The notes under the pieces were generated by a model. It made no database searches and had not been told where the DNA came from. It worked only from the letters and a program-made list of their open reading frames with translations. From Closterium sp. Naga37s-1 (lineage: Eukaryota > Streptophyta > Zygnematophyceae > Desmidiales > Closteriaceae), in the NCBI GenBank assembly GCA_947471745.1, contig CANJKZ010000265.1, positions 124,001 through 188,000 on the forward strand: DNA of 64,000 nt. The letters are read 5' to 3'. The position numbers and the translations under genes are program-made. Positions 18,521-30,237 of this stretch are shown in pieces (the first letter of the stretch is position 1; each line of letters opens with the position of its first letter).

Positions 18521-21029
18521 CACCCCCATAGGCTAAGTGGGAGATAGCAAACACAACAGACGGTCACAAGATCAGTCAGGCAGGAGAACAAAGCAAAGCA
18601 AAGCTCAGGGTGGATCTCAAGGACACCACACAATCCGAGCACAAGCAAGCGGCCACAAGGCCAGTTCACATGCAGAGTTATAATAGCAAGGTAGTACACT
18701 GAACACAACCTAGAAAGAGTAAACATGTAGGTATAAATATATATATATCAGTGTACAACAAGAGCAAGTCAAGCAACCAGCAGGTGAGGCAGAGTGGGCA
18801 CAAGCCTAAGAGCAGTGCAAAAACGCTGATGATCACCAGACCCAAGGGCCTTGGTGAAGACATCAGCAGTGTTGGCCCGAGAGGCCACGTAAGCAAGGCG
18901 CAGCTGACCACGCTCCTGCAGTTCACGCGCAAGGAAGTAGCGAAGAGCAATGTGCTTCGTTCTATGCTCCAGTCTCTGCTCGCGACACAAGGCAAGCATT
19001 GCCTTGTTGTCGACGTACAGAACTGGAGGAGAACGAGGCCACTCCCCCAAGTCAGTCAGCAGGTAGGTGAGCCAGCGTAGCTCCTGTGCAGCCATGGCCC
19101 CAACGTAGATCTCAGCCTCACAGCTGGAGCCAAGCACAGAAGAAGAACAAGTGGACCTCCACGAGACAGAACCAGAGCCAAGACTGAAGGTGTAACCCTG
19201 GGACGAACGCTGAGTCGCCTGGTCCTCGACCCAAGAAGCGTCAGAGTATCCTGTGAGTACCACTCAACCCCGTCCTCCAAGCACGAGCCCCATGCCCAAT
19301 GTACTGCACAGGTAACGCAGTACCCTCTTCGCAGCATCCCAGTGCACCATTCGGTGTCTACCAGGAGCCACGTAGCGAGCCAGAAGGCTGAGAGGGTACG
19401 CGAGGTCATGTCGTATGCACGTCATCAGGTACATGACGCAACCCACAAGCTCTGGCTATGGACCACTTGGCTCTACGGACTCGTCCGAAGGTGGAGCTAA
19501 GAGCGAGTGGCCGGTAGACAGAGGAGTGGGCTGTGGCGAGGAGAACTAGAAGCCAAAGCGCTGAAGGACCTGGTGCACCATGTGTGATTGAGTCAGGGTG
19601 ATGGTGCGCCGTGCTCTATCCCGGGTGATCTGCAAGCCAAGATAGCTCCGCCTTCACTAGGGCCAGTGCCTCAGTGTCAGCAGTAGCAAAAACCAAGTCG
19701 TCGATGTACACGAGGATGTGGAATGGCGGCAGAGTAGTGTCAGTGCGTAGAAACAGCGACGGGTCAGCAGTCGAAGGAGCAAACCCAAGAGCCGCAAGTG
19801 TCGTCCACAGTGTGTCGTGCCACTCGCGGGGCGCCTGACGCAGGCCGTACACTGGTCGCCGTAGGCTCCACTAGGTACCCTCGGGAAACGACCCAGTGAA
19901 GCCTTGTGGACGGCGCAACCAGATGGCCTCGTGAAGGCTACCCTGCAAGAAAGCTGTCGAGAAGTCGAGGGAGTGCAGCTCGTAGTCACGCTGAGCTGCA
20001 ACGTGTAGCAACATCCGAAGAGTGGTCATCTTCGAAGTGGGGGAGAAGGTCTGAAAGAAATCGACCCCCGCACGATGACTGAAGCCTCGAGCAACGTAAC
20101 GTGCCTTGAAGGCAGGCGGAGAACCCGGCGGCCGCTTCACCCTGAAAATCCACATGCCACTGACGATGTTCGCCCCAGGTGGGGGAACCTTGTCGACGTA
20201 GGTGCCTGTGGACTTCCAGGAAGCCATCTCAGCGTCCATGGCTGACTGCCACTGAGAGGAGTACTCACCCGAGATCGCCTCTCTGTAAGAGCACGGGGTG
20301 GGGATGTCAGGTGCATCCGGGTCTCCCTCAGGGGCAAGCAGCATGGTCGCGAGATGGGGTGCAGCGGCCGCAAGACACTCCAGCTCCTCCTGTCTGTCCT
20401 CAAGAACGTCACAGCCAAGGGCAGTACAGCCAAGGGCAGTCTCACCCCCGACGGACGGAGGACAGGCAAGGACAGGGTCAACAACAAGACTCGCAAGGTA
20501 GTCTAGGCGGTACACAGCAGGGCTTAGGGTAAAGCGTCTAAAGCAGACGCAGCAGGAGACGAGAACGAAGGGCCAGTCATCACCGTAGCCAGAATGCAAG
20601 TAACAGTCGGACTGGACGCACGAGCAAGGTCAGACAGAGGGTCAGCAACGTCAAGAAGAGAGGACGCAGGAGGTAACGGCAAGACAACACGCCGTGGAAC
20701 AGAGGAAGGACGGAGTGTCATATTGTGAGTACCTGGGACAGCCGGAGCATGAGGACGACGCACACGACGCACACGAGTACGGACATTGGCACTAGGCTCG
20801 GGCTCAAGGTCAAAGCTAGACTCACGCTCTCGACGCTCAGGGGTGGAAGCACGAGTCTCAGGCTCTCGACGCTCAGACAAGGACTGTGTCACCGCAGTGT
20901 AAGGAGCAGGAGCAGGCAGTGGGGAGTGCGGTAGGAGCGGCGGCTGAGACTGGTCTACCGGTGGAAACAGTAACGGAGGAGTAGTACCTGCCACTGGGAA
21001 GTCAGTAGCACCTGGCAGAAGACTGAGTA

Positions 21030-21900
21030 GGTGGCGAAGAGCACCAGCAGCTCCCATACCTCCAGCACGAGCAGCTCCTCCAGTACCCCCAGGAGCACCT
21101 CCAGCACCAGTAGCACCTGCGCCTCTAGCACCTCCAGTGCCTCCACCTCCAGCTCCTCTAGTTCTAGTAGTACCTCCAGTACCTCCAGTGCCAGCAGCTC
21201 CAGTAGCACCTCCAGCACCAGTAGCACCAGCACCTCCAGGGACAGTAGCTCCAGAAGCACCTCCAGCACGAGCAGCTCCACCAGCTCCGGCAGCTCCTGT
21301 ACCTCTAGTACGAGCACCTCTAGGACTACCAGCTCCCGCAGCTCCAGCACCAGTAGTACCAGCATCTCCATTGCCAGCGGCTCCAGTACCCCCAGCCCCC
21401 CCAGGAACAGTAGTACCTCCAGCACCGGCAGCACCTCCAGTACTAGCAGCTCCAGGACCTCCAGCTCCAGGACCTCGAGCACCAGCAGCAGCTCGAGAAC
21501 CTCCAGCAGCAGCAGCACCTCCAGGCCTAGCAGCTCGAGTACCTACAGCACCAGTAGCACCTCCAGTACGAATAGTGGTACCTCCAGGCCTAGCAGCTCC
21601 AGTACTAGCAGCTCCAGGACCTCCAGCTCCAGGACCTCCAGCACCAGCAGCAGCTCTAGTACCTCCAGCACCAGCAGCACCTCCAGCACCTCCAGGCCTA
21701 GCAGCTCCAGTACCTACAGTACCAGTAGCACCTCCAGTACGAACAGTAGTACCTCCAGGCCTAGCACCTCCAGTACCTCCAGCACCAGCAGCACCTCTAG
21801 TACCTCCAGTAGTACCACCAGCACCTGCAACACCAGCAGCACCTCCAGGACTAGTAGCTCCAGCACCAGCAGGACCATACCCTCCACCACCGGGACTGCC
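21030..21900 (-). repeat. Expanded glycine/alanine linker repeat in C8
   Basis: Nearly 900 bp of imperfect repeats built on AGCACCTCCAG and CAGCAGCTCC words. In the element's orientation it codes Gly/Ala/Thr-rich sequence between integrase and reverse transcriptase. It is far longer than the same linker in C1, C3 or C4. The other five frames give long serine-, proline- or leucine-rich open stretches because the words lack stop codons. Confidence 0.85.
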
Positions 21901-23499
21901 TCGCCGAACGACCCACGCACGAATCGCCTGCGGCGAGAGCGTCTCAAGTAGCGCAGGCTGCGGTAGTGGTAGCTCTAGCACCTCCAGCACTAGAAGCACC
22001 TCTAGTACCTCCAGCCAATGCGACGCTCAGCAAACCCATTCTGCTGAGGAGAGGCCGTAAGCGTGAACGTCTGGCGGATGCCCTCGTCTCGACAGAACCC
22101 CGCAAGTAGGTCAGAGGAGAACTCACCGCCCCTGTCAGAGTGCAGACGAAGGACTGGAAAGTCCTGCTCAAACCGCTCGTGCAGCTGGAGACGAGTAGCA
22201 CGGATCCAGGAGATAAGGACATCGCTGACATCCGCCTTGCGCCGCAAGAGGAAGACAGAGGTGTAGAGTATGTAGTCGTCAACAACCAGCAGGAAGTAGT
22301 GCTCGCGGTCCGTTCCACCGATGGGGGCCGGGCCCCACACATCCATGTGGAGAGTCTGCAGAGGAGCAGTGGTCCGAGGAAACTCGGAGGAGTAAGGAGC
22401 GGCGCGCTGCCGCCCCTCGACGCAAGGAAGGCACGGCAGAGCAAGCGAGCGCGGCAGGGGGGGCAGGATCCTGGGGAGGCCAGAGACAAGGAGACGGGAG
22501 TGCATGCTGCGTAGACGCGGCAGGGAGGGGTGACCAAGACGGTGGTGCCAGCGCTGAGTCTTGTGCGTGAGTAATCTGCACGAGCATGACGCAGCTAACT
22601 GTCCCGACGCAGACGCCCGACACGACACGACCACCTGACCTGACTCAGCCACCTGTGCAGACGCAGTGGTCAGTGTGTACAGACTAGACCCAGGCTATCG
22701 AGTGAACGTAGCCAGGTGACGGCCAGTCCGGGAGCACGTACACATCGCCACGCGCTGCCGTCCAAGTTCGTCGAGACATGGGGAGGTGGAGACTTGACAG
22801 AGAGCCGGAGGGGACTGCAGGACAAGGGAGGACCGTGGAGGCTCTCGCAACTACTGGGCCCCCAGAGGGGTCAGCCAGTAAGACTAGGTCAGGTGCTTCT
22901 AGTGGTGTGACTGTGGTGTAATCACGAAAGAAGCAACGTGACGCGCCTGAGTCAAGCGTGAAAGTGTGCAAGACCTCAGCTGAGGCAGGACCTGTGGCAG
23001 TAGACGCACTAGCACCTAGAGCGTCGGCAGACTCACGGGCACCTAGAGCTGCAGCAGACTCACTTGTACCTGGAGCGGCAGCAGACTCACTAGCACCTGG
23101 GGCGGCAGCAGACTCACTAGAACCGAGAGCAGGAACCTCTACACAGCCATGGACGCATCGCTGAGAAGCACAGTCGCGACGTCGCTTAGGCCACAGAAAA
23201 TCAAAACCTCCACCACCAGGCCTGCTTCGCTGAACAACCCACTGACGGAACTGCTGAGGGGTGGGGTCGTCCGGGAGAGGCAGTGCCCATTGCTGTCCAC
23301 CCCTGGCCGCAGCAATTGCCGTGATAGAGGCCATGAGAGACAGCGACGGTCAGGAGTAGGTCCAGCACCTCCAGCTCCTCCAGCACCAGCAGCACCTCCA
23401 GCACTCCTAGCAGCACCTCCACCAGCAGCAGCAGTAGTACGGGTAGCAGCAGCAGAAGTTGTTTTTTTTTTGTTTTTTTTTTTTTAGGGTTTAGGGTTG

Positions 23500-24050
23500 T
23501 GCGCGGGTTGCAGGGGCAGCGCCCACGGGCTGCACGGGCGACGCGCGGCTCGGCAGGGCGGCTCGCGGGCTGCAGGGGCAGCGCCCACAGGCTGCAGGGG
23601 TGACGCACGGCTCGGCAGGGCAGCGCGTGGGCTGTAGGGGCAGCGCGCGGCTCGGCAGGGCGGCGCGCGGGCAGCAGGGGCAGTGCCCACGGGCTGCAGG
23701 GGCGACGCGCGGCTCGGCAGGGCGGCGTACGGGCTGTAGGGGAGGCGCGCGGCCCGGCAGGGCGGCGCGCGGCCCGGCAGGGCGGTGCCCAGGCTGCAGG
23801 GGCGACGCTCGGCTCGGCAGGACGGCGCACGGGCAGCAGGGGCAGCGCCCACGGGCTGCAGGGGCGACGTGCGGCTCGGCAGGGCGGCGTACGGGCTGCA
23901 GGGGCAGCACACGGGCGGCGCGCGGGCTGCAGGGGCAGCGCCCACGGGCTTCAGGGGCGACGCGCGGCTCAGTAGGGTGGCGCGCGGGCTGCAGAGGCAG
24001 CGCCCACGGGCTGTAGGGGCGAACGCGCGGGCTGCAGGGGCAGCGTAGGA
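23500..24050 (-). repeat. GC-rich leader repeats of C8
   Basis: Degenerate units of about 65-70 bp made from GGGCTGCAGGGGCAGCGCCC and GACGCGCGGCTCGGCAGGGC words. It fills the leader position taken by a different minisatellite in C1-C5. It ends beside a T-rich run (23,460-23,485) and two TTTAGGG heptamers. Confidence 0.8.
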
Positions 24051-24120
24051 AGAAAATATTTACGAGTAGGGCAGGGCGGAACGTTCGGTGGGCCCTAGGA
24101 ACGATTCTGCTCTAATACCA

Positions 24121-24253
24121 TGTTAGAATAAGCAGGCAGAAATGATTGTATTGAGAAGGAAGGGCAGTACAAGTAGTCCTAACCCTAGAGTGTTGTACCC
24201 CTTGTAGGCTAACCCACTATAGCCTAGAGATAACACAAACATACAGTTTGACA
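24121..24253 (-). repeat. C8 5' LTR
   Basis: 133 bp, about 97 percent identical by eye to the 3' LTR. The primer site flanks it on the inner side and the CCAAG target duplication on the outer side. Confidence 0.92.
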
Positions 24254-24258
24254 CCAAG

Positions 24259-24484
24259 AGGCAGTCAGCCGTGTGGTTTAGTAAAAACAACATTTTTTCT
24301 TAGGGAACACTGATGCTTCAGGGTTTTTTTTTAAGTGACACTGATTTTTCAGGTTTTTTTTTTCTGGGGGACACTGTCAATCAAGGATTCCACGCAGAGG
24401 GACCCTGATCCCTCTACGTCCCTCAAAGTGAATCTGAGGGCCTGGCCGTAAATCATGTCATGTGTGTGTGTTTCTGAGGCAATT
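24259..24484. other. Non-coding flank of C8
   Basis: About 225 bases with T-runs and ACTGA/TCAG words (for example CACTGATTTTTCAGG near 24,337). It appears to continue the stretch left of C8. Nothing coding is seen. Confidence 0.5.
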
Positions 24485-24539
24485 TAGAAAGCTTGCTTTC
24501 TTGCATGTAGCAATTGGCATCGTCTCATTTCAAATGGGT
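24485..24539 (-). repeat. D1 split repeat B2
   Basis: 55 bp repeat starting TAGAAAGCTTGCTTTCTTG on the plus strand. It matches B1 with about four differences and forms the outer 3' terminus in the element's orientation. Confidence 0.85.
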
Positions 24540-24630
24540 TTAGTACAATTGAAATCCGTAGTGACATTACAATAATACCGTATGCCTCTATGTTACTAAG
24601 CTTTCCTGTTATCGAAAGGGGGGGGGCGGG

Positions 24631-24781
24631 AAAATCGGCTAAACCGTTTGAAAATGAGAGACATGGGTGGAGGGAAATGACATCCAGCCCACGTTTTGTA
24701 CTCCAAAACGGGCGTTTAGCGCGGCTCGATGCTGCCAAATCCTACATTACAAGCACCTTCGCTTTCAAAATACATAATTTT
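24631..24781 (-). repeat. D1 split repeat A2
   Basis: 151 bp, starts AAAATCGGCTAAACCGTTTG on the plus strand. It matches A1 in the same orientation, about 93 percent identical. Confidence 0.9.
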
Positions 24782-24815
24782 GGAAAGCATTACAGCTCTT
24801 AAAAATATACATATC

Positions 24816-24871
24816 TAGAAAGCTTGCTTTCTTGGATGTAGCAGTTGGCATCATCTCATTTCCAAATGGGT
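24816..24871 (-). repeat. D1 split repeat B1
   Basis: 56 bp inner copy of the B repeat, next to the recombinase end of the coding region. Confidence 0.85.
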
Positions 24872-25042
24872 CTTCTGAGACATGTGTCGTGCTGGTTGTC
24901 GATGTCGTGTCAGCGCGGTGGAGTGTTGCGTCGGTGACAAAGCTCTCGCCGGATCTTGGACATGTCGAGATGCTCCAACCAACTATTCTATCGCCGTAGT
25001 GATGTACATCTCCTCAGCCGTATCGCTGCGCCACCTCCCCAG

Positions 25043-25941
25043 CTATTTCGCAATGCGATCAGAAACTCCTGCATTGGCGGCGACGGTTGCTGCGCCTTTG
25101 CGGAATGAGTGGGTGCCGAGGTGCTCGAGTCCCAAGCCAATCTGTTGAAATGCCTCCTTGCACCAGTTGCGGATTGTTGTGTAGGAGGGTGGTGCTGTCA
25201 TACTTCCACGACCCGTGGTGTCTGAACCAAAGACTCGTATCAACGGGCCTTTTGTGCGCGGCCATAGCCTGCCAACTGGATGAAGCGTTTGGTGCACCAT
25301 ACGGGCCCAGACTTGCGGCTACTGGGACCCATGCACCTTCTCATGCCTGGTCTGTTTTGGAGCAGGGGATCAGGAGCCACATAGCGTCTTGCTCGAACTC
25401 AATCTCATGCCAATTGAGTGCGACGAGGTCTGAGTATCGCAGGTAAGCCGGCGTACATGAGTAATAGGATGCGCCCCTTCTAAAATTCGCCAGGGTTGTT
25501 CGATTCCAGGAATTCTGCCGCCATTGCGTATACTTGATGCAGAGAGACGGGTTCCTTGAGTCGCTGGGGCCGCGGACAATGTCGCTTCGCGAAGTCGCGC
25601 ACATTGGATGTGAATGGCTCGGTCGACGGGCACGTGGTCCCAATTATCCGATATGCGAAGCTGACTGCCGAGCATGTCAGTTGTATTGCTGACATGGTGG
25701 CCTTTTATTGAATCGCGTAGACCAGGTATAATGCGAGTGTCATGTCTGCTCATGGCAAGAACTGCAGTTTCACGTCTATGCAGAATGCACAGAACTTGGC
25801 CCAGTATGGTTCGTAGGTGCGAATGGTGGAGTCAGCCCTTGTATGCGTGGTTATCCGAAGCAACTCTTGCTTGAGCCTCTCGAGCAATCCTGCACCAGAT
25901 GTGTGAATGGTCAGGTGGGGAAAGACACTCGTAATGCACAA
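25043..25941 (-). pseudogene. D1 tyrosine recombinase region (fossil)
   Basis: The amino side carries a SAM-like core-binding block (TIRTYEPYWAKFCAFC). The catalytic side ends with LGTHSFRKGAATVAANAG, which holds the H-x-x-R box of tyrosine recombinases. Such enzymes cut and join DNA through a tyrosine and replace integrase in this order. It is the 3'-most coding part of D1, just before B1. Broken. Confidence 0.8.
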
Positions 25942-26235
25942 AACGGGCTATAAGGCAATCCTTCCCCAGAAAAAGCGCGAGTGTGGGTGCTTGCGGTCAG
26001 GCACTCGCTCCCATGGGTGAGGCGGATGTGAGCGAGAATGCAGGAGGCTCATTTGGGCGGGGCGGGTTGTAGTAACGGCCACCAGCTTTCCCTTGGCCAA
26101 TGAGGCACGACGAGCGTGAGCGATGCTTGAGTCCTTTGGGCGTGATGCAACACCGCTGGGATGAGGTGGGGTGGCGGAAACACGTATTCATGCTCGGAGG
26201 CCCACGATATGGAGAAGGCGTCGGTTGCCTCTGCG

Positions 26236-27899
26236 TCAGGGTGAGGAGTTTTGGAGCAAGCGAGCCAACTGGGTGTTGTTCGCACTGGCAATTAAATCGA
26301 TCGAGTGTGGTCCCAAGTGCCGCTCAATGAGCCGGAACCATGGTACTTTAATTGCGTAGACGTCTCGATCGATCATCTTTGAAAGTTCATCCGCTCGTGT
26401 GTTGAGTTCACGCGGAATCCATTCAATTGTCAACCGGATCCCAAAGGCGACGCACGCTTGAATGATGGCTCTGCACGTTGTTGTGAGGCTCGGGGTCCGC
26501 GAACCACCTTTGCAAATAATAAAGAAAACACCTTGGTTGTCAGTTCTGGTGAGGACATGTCGGTTCTGGATCCTTCCCAAGAGTGTCTGCAAAGCCCATA
26601 GGACTCCGTCCATTTCCTGTTGCGGTGCTGGAGGCTTTCGTAAGGTGCCCGCCTTGGTCGCGCTCGCCTCAATTTGCCTTCCCGGAAACGTATCTAGTGT
26701 CGCTCCCCAATTGTGTGCGCTGGCGTCCACATTAATTACTGTGTCATATCTGTTCGGGACGTGGAATGGGGCTCCATTGAATCTATCAAATTCATGTAGC
26801 CAAAACTCGAGCTCTTTGGTGACCGTAGGGACCAACTGCACTCTGCTGTTCCAGGAAGGGGCATCCTGAATGGTCTGTAGTAGGTTCTGGCTGAATACGC
26901 ACGCGGTTGCGCCGATGGCAAGTGACATCGACGCGAGCATGCCGGTAACTCTGGCCTCGTGGCGGATCGGGACTTTGCATCGGCCTTGCCGGCCATGCAT
27001 AATTCGTGAATGGTTGAGTGTAACGATGTTCACCGCTCGGAACCGTTAGAGAACTGGCCACACTATGTATCCAGCTCGACACCCAAAAACTGTAGCTGCT
27101 GGGTGGGTTGCAGGTGCGACTTCTTAGAATTGATCAGCATTCTTGCCTTGCTGATGTCTTGCACCACCATCTGACCCGTGGTTCGCGCTTCTGCTGCAGT
27201 GCGACACAGAAAAAGGATGTCGTCGACGTAAAGGATGACTCGCACCCCGACAGCCCGCCAACGACGGGCGAGCTGCTTGATGAGCTGTGTGAAAATGAGC
27301 GGGGCTGTCGCCAGACCAAATGGTAGAGACCAAAAGACGTACGAGCGCCCGTCGAATTGGAACCTGAGAAACTTGCAGGAGGAAAGGTGGATGTCAACGG
27401 GGTGGTATCCTGATTTTAAATCAACTGCGAACATCCAGTCGTCTTCATGAACGAGCTCTGTCACCCGGTTCAGTCCTTCGTACTTGAATTTGGGGATACA
27501 CAAATTTTGGTTCACCCTTCGGAGGTCAAGAATCAGTCGGCACTTTTCTCTTTGAACCACCATATTTAGCGGGCTGATACATAGCTGTTGTTCCGCGGGG
27601 GCGGGAGTGGCTGCACCACTCTCGAGAAGCCCGGTTATTGCCTGCTTGGTGAACGTGGAATGGATTAGCGCTCCCGCATGGTTGTCTTGCCGAAACGGCG
27701 TGGGTGGTCCATGCTTCCATGGCATCCAGTAGCCATTGGAGATCACCGGGAGTGTGAAACTGCTCTCACACCACGAGCTCCACCATGGAAATGCCGTGCG
27801 CAGACGCCCACGCATGGTCGTGACGAGCTTGTCAGTGATCGTGAACTCATAGGGGCCACCCCCCTCGATCGTTCCACCCCCCGGCATATCTGTAGCCAT
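26236..27899 (-). pseudogene. D1 reverse transcriptase and RNase H region (fossil)
   Basis: Reverse transcriptase blocks: CRLILDLRRVNQNL (about 27,530), FAVDLKSGYHPVDI (about 27,390) and the catalytic YVDDILFL (about 27,220). RNase H follows, with INVDASAHNWGATLD (about 26,720) and RTDNQGVFFI (about 26,530). The block spacing and the direct RT-RNase H-recombinase order fit DIRS-like elements; there is no integrase. Broken. Confidence 0.85.
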
Positions 27900-28158
27900 T
27901 GGACCATGGGGTGTGGGGGCAACATGGGGCGTGCTTCGTTAAATCCCAAGACCCGAATTACACAACGAAGTCAATCCTGATGTAGGTTCGAAAAACCCCA
28001 TCAGGCGGTTCGGTTAGAGAATCGGAGGCCAATCATATCAAAACCATGTGAAACTCTGGACCAATCGCGTGAGAGTGGTGACGCTTTGCCACCCGACCCG
28101 GTAATTCTGGCTTGGGCTTTTAAGCAGGGGCGTTTGGCTAGTAGGTTTTGCGTACAAT

Positions 28159-30237
28159 TCACATGCTCTCACCGTGATTGAACCTCTGGTGGAGATTTAG
28201 GGAAAGGTGACAAAATTTTTGGTTAGGATATGTGATAGTATGTTTCTTAGTGTGCCCATAGGCTTGTCTAATCTTTGTCATTTTACTTGCATGCTTGTAC
28301 CTTGCTGCTATATCAATACACGGACCATTACATGTTTGATCGCAGCGAAATAGGTGATTGGGCAGCCGGGGATCCGTGATCTCGGTGTGGTGCGAGCAGT
28401 CGCAGTTCTTGGGCGTTAAGAACGGGAGTCCTAGGCGAAAACGGACAGCGTTAGCGAAATGTTCGGCCCCTATGCGGCGGGTTGGTTCGACTGGGAGTGC
28501 AGTAAGCCAGTCCCCCGTGACGTACCCTGTGAGGGAGAAGAAACGCTGCGTATGTCCGGAGAGTGGATTAGGGCTCATGTGCCTGGTCGCCTGCACCTGC
28601 ACGGCATATCTACTCCCCTGCACCTTCACAGCCAGCGCATGCTGCAGCTTCAGTCCCTTTGGTTCCAGCCGCTCCTTCTCCAGCACATCTAACGCATCCT
28701 GTGGCAGTGCTGTCTCACACTCCCTGAGCCATGTATTGAGAGTTGTGGTAGTGTCCCGGGGTAGTAGCATATGATTTTTTTCGCCAATGAGGACATTATC
28801 TAGCTCTAGTGGTAGTGAACAGAGGAGTAGCGCGGCTTGGGTGAAACTGGCGAGGAAGCCATAGGTGCCTTCCACCGTTGGGTCCGTGAGACCGATTCCA
28901 CCCAGGGCTGGCGGCAGAGAGGCTTGTTCCCAAACTCGGTCCTGTTCCTCCCTGCTAGTTGGGTAGCGAATGTTGCATGAAGCGAGTAGCGTAACCAGCA
29001 GGTCTCTCCCCCATCGAGACCATGTGTCGTGGGGCAGTAGATGGAGTGGTGTTGTCCTAGTGAGATACACTGCTCTTCGAGAGATGCAGCACGTAATAAG
29101 CAGGGAGGCTACCTGCGGATCGGTCTGTTCTAGTAGTGGCAGGGGCTTCGACATGCCTTCGAGCTGTTCCATCAGAAACGACGCTGCCCCCTCCGTTGTT
29201 CCTAGGAAGCTGCCCAGTAAGCGGACGCCATTGCTCTGAAACGGCACCCCTGACGGCATCTCCAGTGCACTGTCTAAGGGTCGTGGGCTCCACGCGGCGC
29301 ACTTCTCTGGATTATGCCGGAGACCTAATAGCGCTAGCTGGTTGGTAAAATGTGTGAAGGCAGCAACTGCTTCTGCCGAGCTACCTAGGAAACTGACGTC
29401 ATCTGCGTAGGCTAAACATAGCACCCCCAGGTATGGTGCCGCTGTCTCTCGTAATACAGGGTGTATACCAGCTGCAAAGAGGAGCGGGCCTAGTGGGTCC
29501 CCTTGTCTAACACCTCGCTCGCTGCTGAGAGGCGGGCTATTGAAACTGGCGTTTAGAAGCAGTTTGGACGGCTGGCTGTAGGTCAGTTTTACTAGCGGTA
29601 AGAGTGGTGAGAGGGCCGGTTCCTGGAGTGCCGTTATAATCGCTCGCCTCGATATGTTGTTAAAGGCATTCGAAATGTCCGTCTGCATAACGAGGCAGTT
29701 AGTGTTTGCGTCTGCGTAGGCGCGTGCAGTGTGGATGATCGCCTCTGCTCTGCCGGGCAAAGCAACACCGTACTGCAGGGGTAGGAAAAAATCCCTGGCC
29801 GCCTCTCCTAATGCAGCAAGAGCACATTTTGCTGTCAGGCGGGTGAGACATTCCCCGATCGCGATGGGGCGGGCCCCCCCTTCTGGTTTCGCCAGAGCAA
29901 TTAGGCGGGATGACGTGAGCAAATCTGCCACAGGTTGTGGCAGTTTGCCCACCAAAACTGTGTTTACGAGGGCGTGCAGGTGGGTGCAGACCGCTGCGTT
30001 GGTCACTGATGCGTCGCGCAAGTGTCCGAAAGTGGTCCCCGACGGTCCGGCTCCCACCCCGTTCTCGCATCGCTGTAGAAACTTGGCGAAATCGGCGTGT
30101 GGGATGGACGGGTTTTGTGATTGGGTGCAGGGTGGCCAGGTCAGCGGGTCGGGGGTGGCAGGCGGGTGTTTGCATTGCAGCTCGTCCAGGATTACTTGGC
30201 TCGGCTGGCAGACCGGCGTTGACTCGAGCGCCAGCAC
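28159..30237 (-). CDS. LINE-type (non-LTR) reverse transcriptase, 5'-truncated or incomplete
   Basis: An open frame of 692 codons on the minus strand. Blocks: NGVGAGPSGTTFGHLRDA (about residues 60-76), RLIALAKPEGGARPIAIGE (about 110-128), QTDISNAFNNISR (about 185-195, first catalytic Asp), GVRQGDPLGPLLFA (about 240-253) and the catalytic LAYADDVSF (about 275). These fit non-LTR reverse transcriptases. The C-terminus has a Cys/His-rich segment (CDCSHHTEITDPRLPNHLF then RCDQTCNG, about residues 610-640), seen in some LINE clades. No AP endonuclease is visible upstream. No A-rich tail or target duplication could be fixed, so element ends are unknown. It lies within D1, between the gag-like and polymerase parts, on the same strand. 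The frame is intact over 2 kb, so it is younger than the surrounding DIRS copy. Clade not assigned. Confidence 0.8.
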   Translation of the reverse strand: MLALESTPVCQPSQVILDELQCKHPPATPDPLTWPPCTQSQNPSIPHADFAKFLQRCENGVGAGPSGTTFGHLRDASVTNAAVCTHLHALVNTVLVGKLPQPVADLLTSSRLIALAKPEGGARPIAIGECLTRLTAKCALAALGEAARDFFLPLQYGVALPGRAEAIIHTARAYADANTNCLVMQTDISNAFNNISRRAIITALQEPALSPLLPLVKLTYSQPSKLLLNASFNSPPLSSERGVRQGDPLGPLLFAAGIHPVLRETAAPYLGVLCLAYADDVSFLGSSAEAVAAFTHFTNQLALLGLRHNPEKCAAWSPRPLDSALEMPSGVPFQSNGVRLLGSFLGTTEGAASFLMEQLEGMSKPLPLLEQTDPQVASLLITCCISRRAVYLTRTTPLHLLPHDTWSRWGRDLLVTLLASCNIRYPTSREEQDRVWEQASLPPALGGIGLTDPTVEGTYGFLASFTQAALLLCSLPLELDNVLIGEKNHMLLPRDTTTTLNTWLRECETALPQDALDVLEKERLEPKGLKLQHALAVKVQGSRYAVQVQATRHMSPNPLSGHTQRFFSLTGYVTGDWLTALPVEPTRRIGAEHFANAVRFRLGLPFLTPKNCDCSHHTEITDPRLPNHLFRCDQTCNGPCIDIAARYKHASKMTKIRQAYGHTKKHTITYPNQKFCHLSLNLHQRFNHGESM

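Larger units (their letters stand above)
18388..24253 (-). mobile_element. Ty1/copia element C8 (third LTR type)
   Basis: 5,866 bp minus-strand element with 133 bp LTRs at 18,388-18,520 and 24,121-24,253 and a 5 bp target duplication CCAAG (18,383-18,387 and 24,254-24,258). Parts from its 5' end: primer site (TGGTATTAGAGCAG), GC-rich leader repeats (about 23,500-24,050), protease (TLDSGASRCFF, about 22,930), integrase (LHMDVWGP about 22,340; LHSDRGGEFSS about 22,130), a very long glycine/alanine linker (about 21,030-21,900), reverse transcriptase (about 19,600-20,350) and RNase H (about 18,800-19,260). Most of gag is not recognisable. The LTRs differ at about four of 133 positions. Broken, several breaks. 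Confidence 0.9.

Noticed and set aside
21031-22060. Long serine-rich and proline/alanine-rich plus-strand frames of about 300 codons
   Set aside because: They are shadow frames of the trinucleotide-like linker repeat in C8; all six frames are open because the repeat words lack stops.
23484-23497. Internal telomere tract
   Set aside because: Only two TTTAGGG heptamers, next to a T-run inside a retroelement; too short to call a telomeric repeat.
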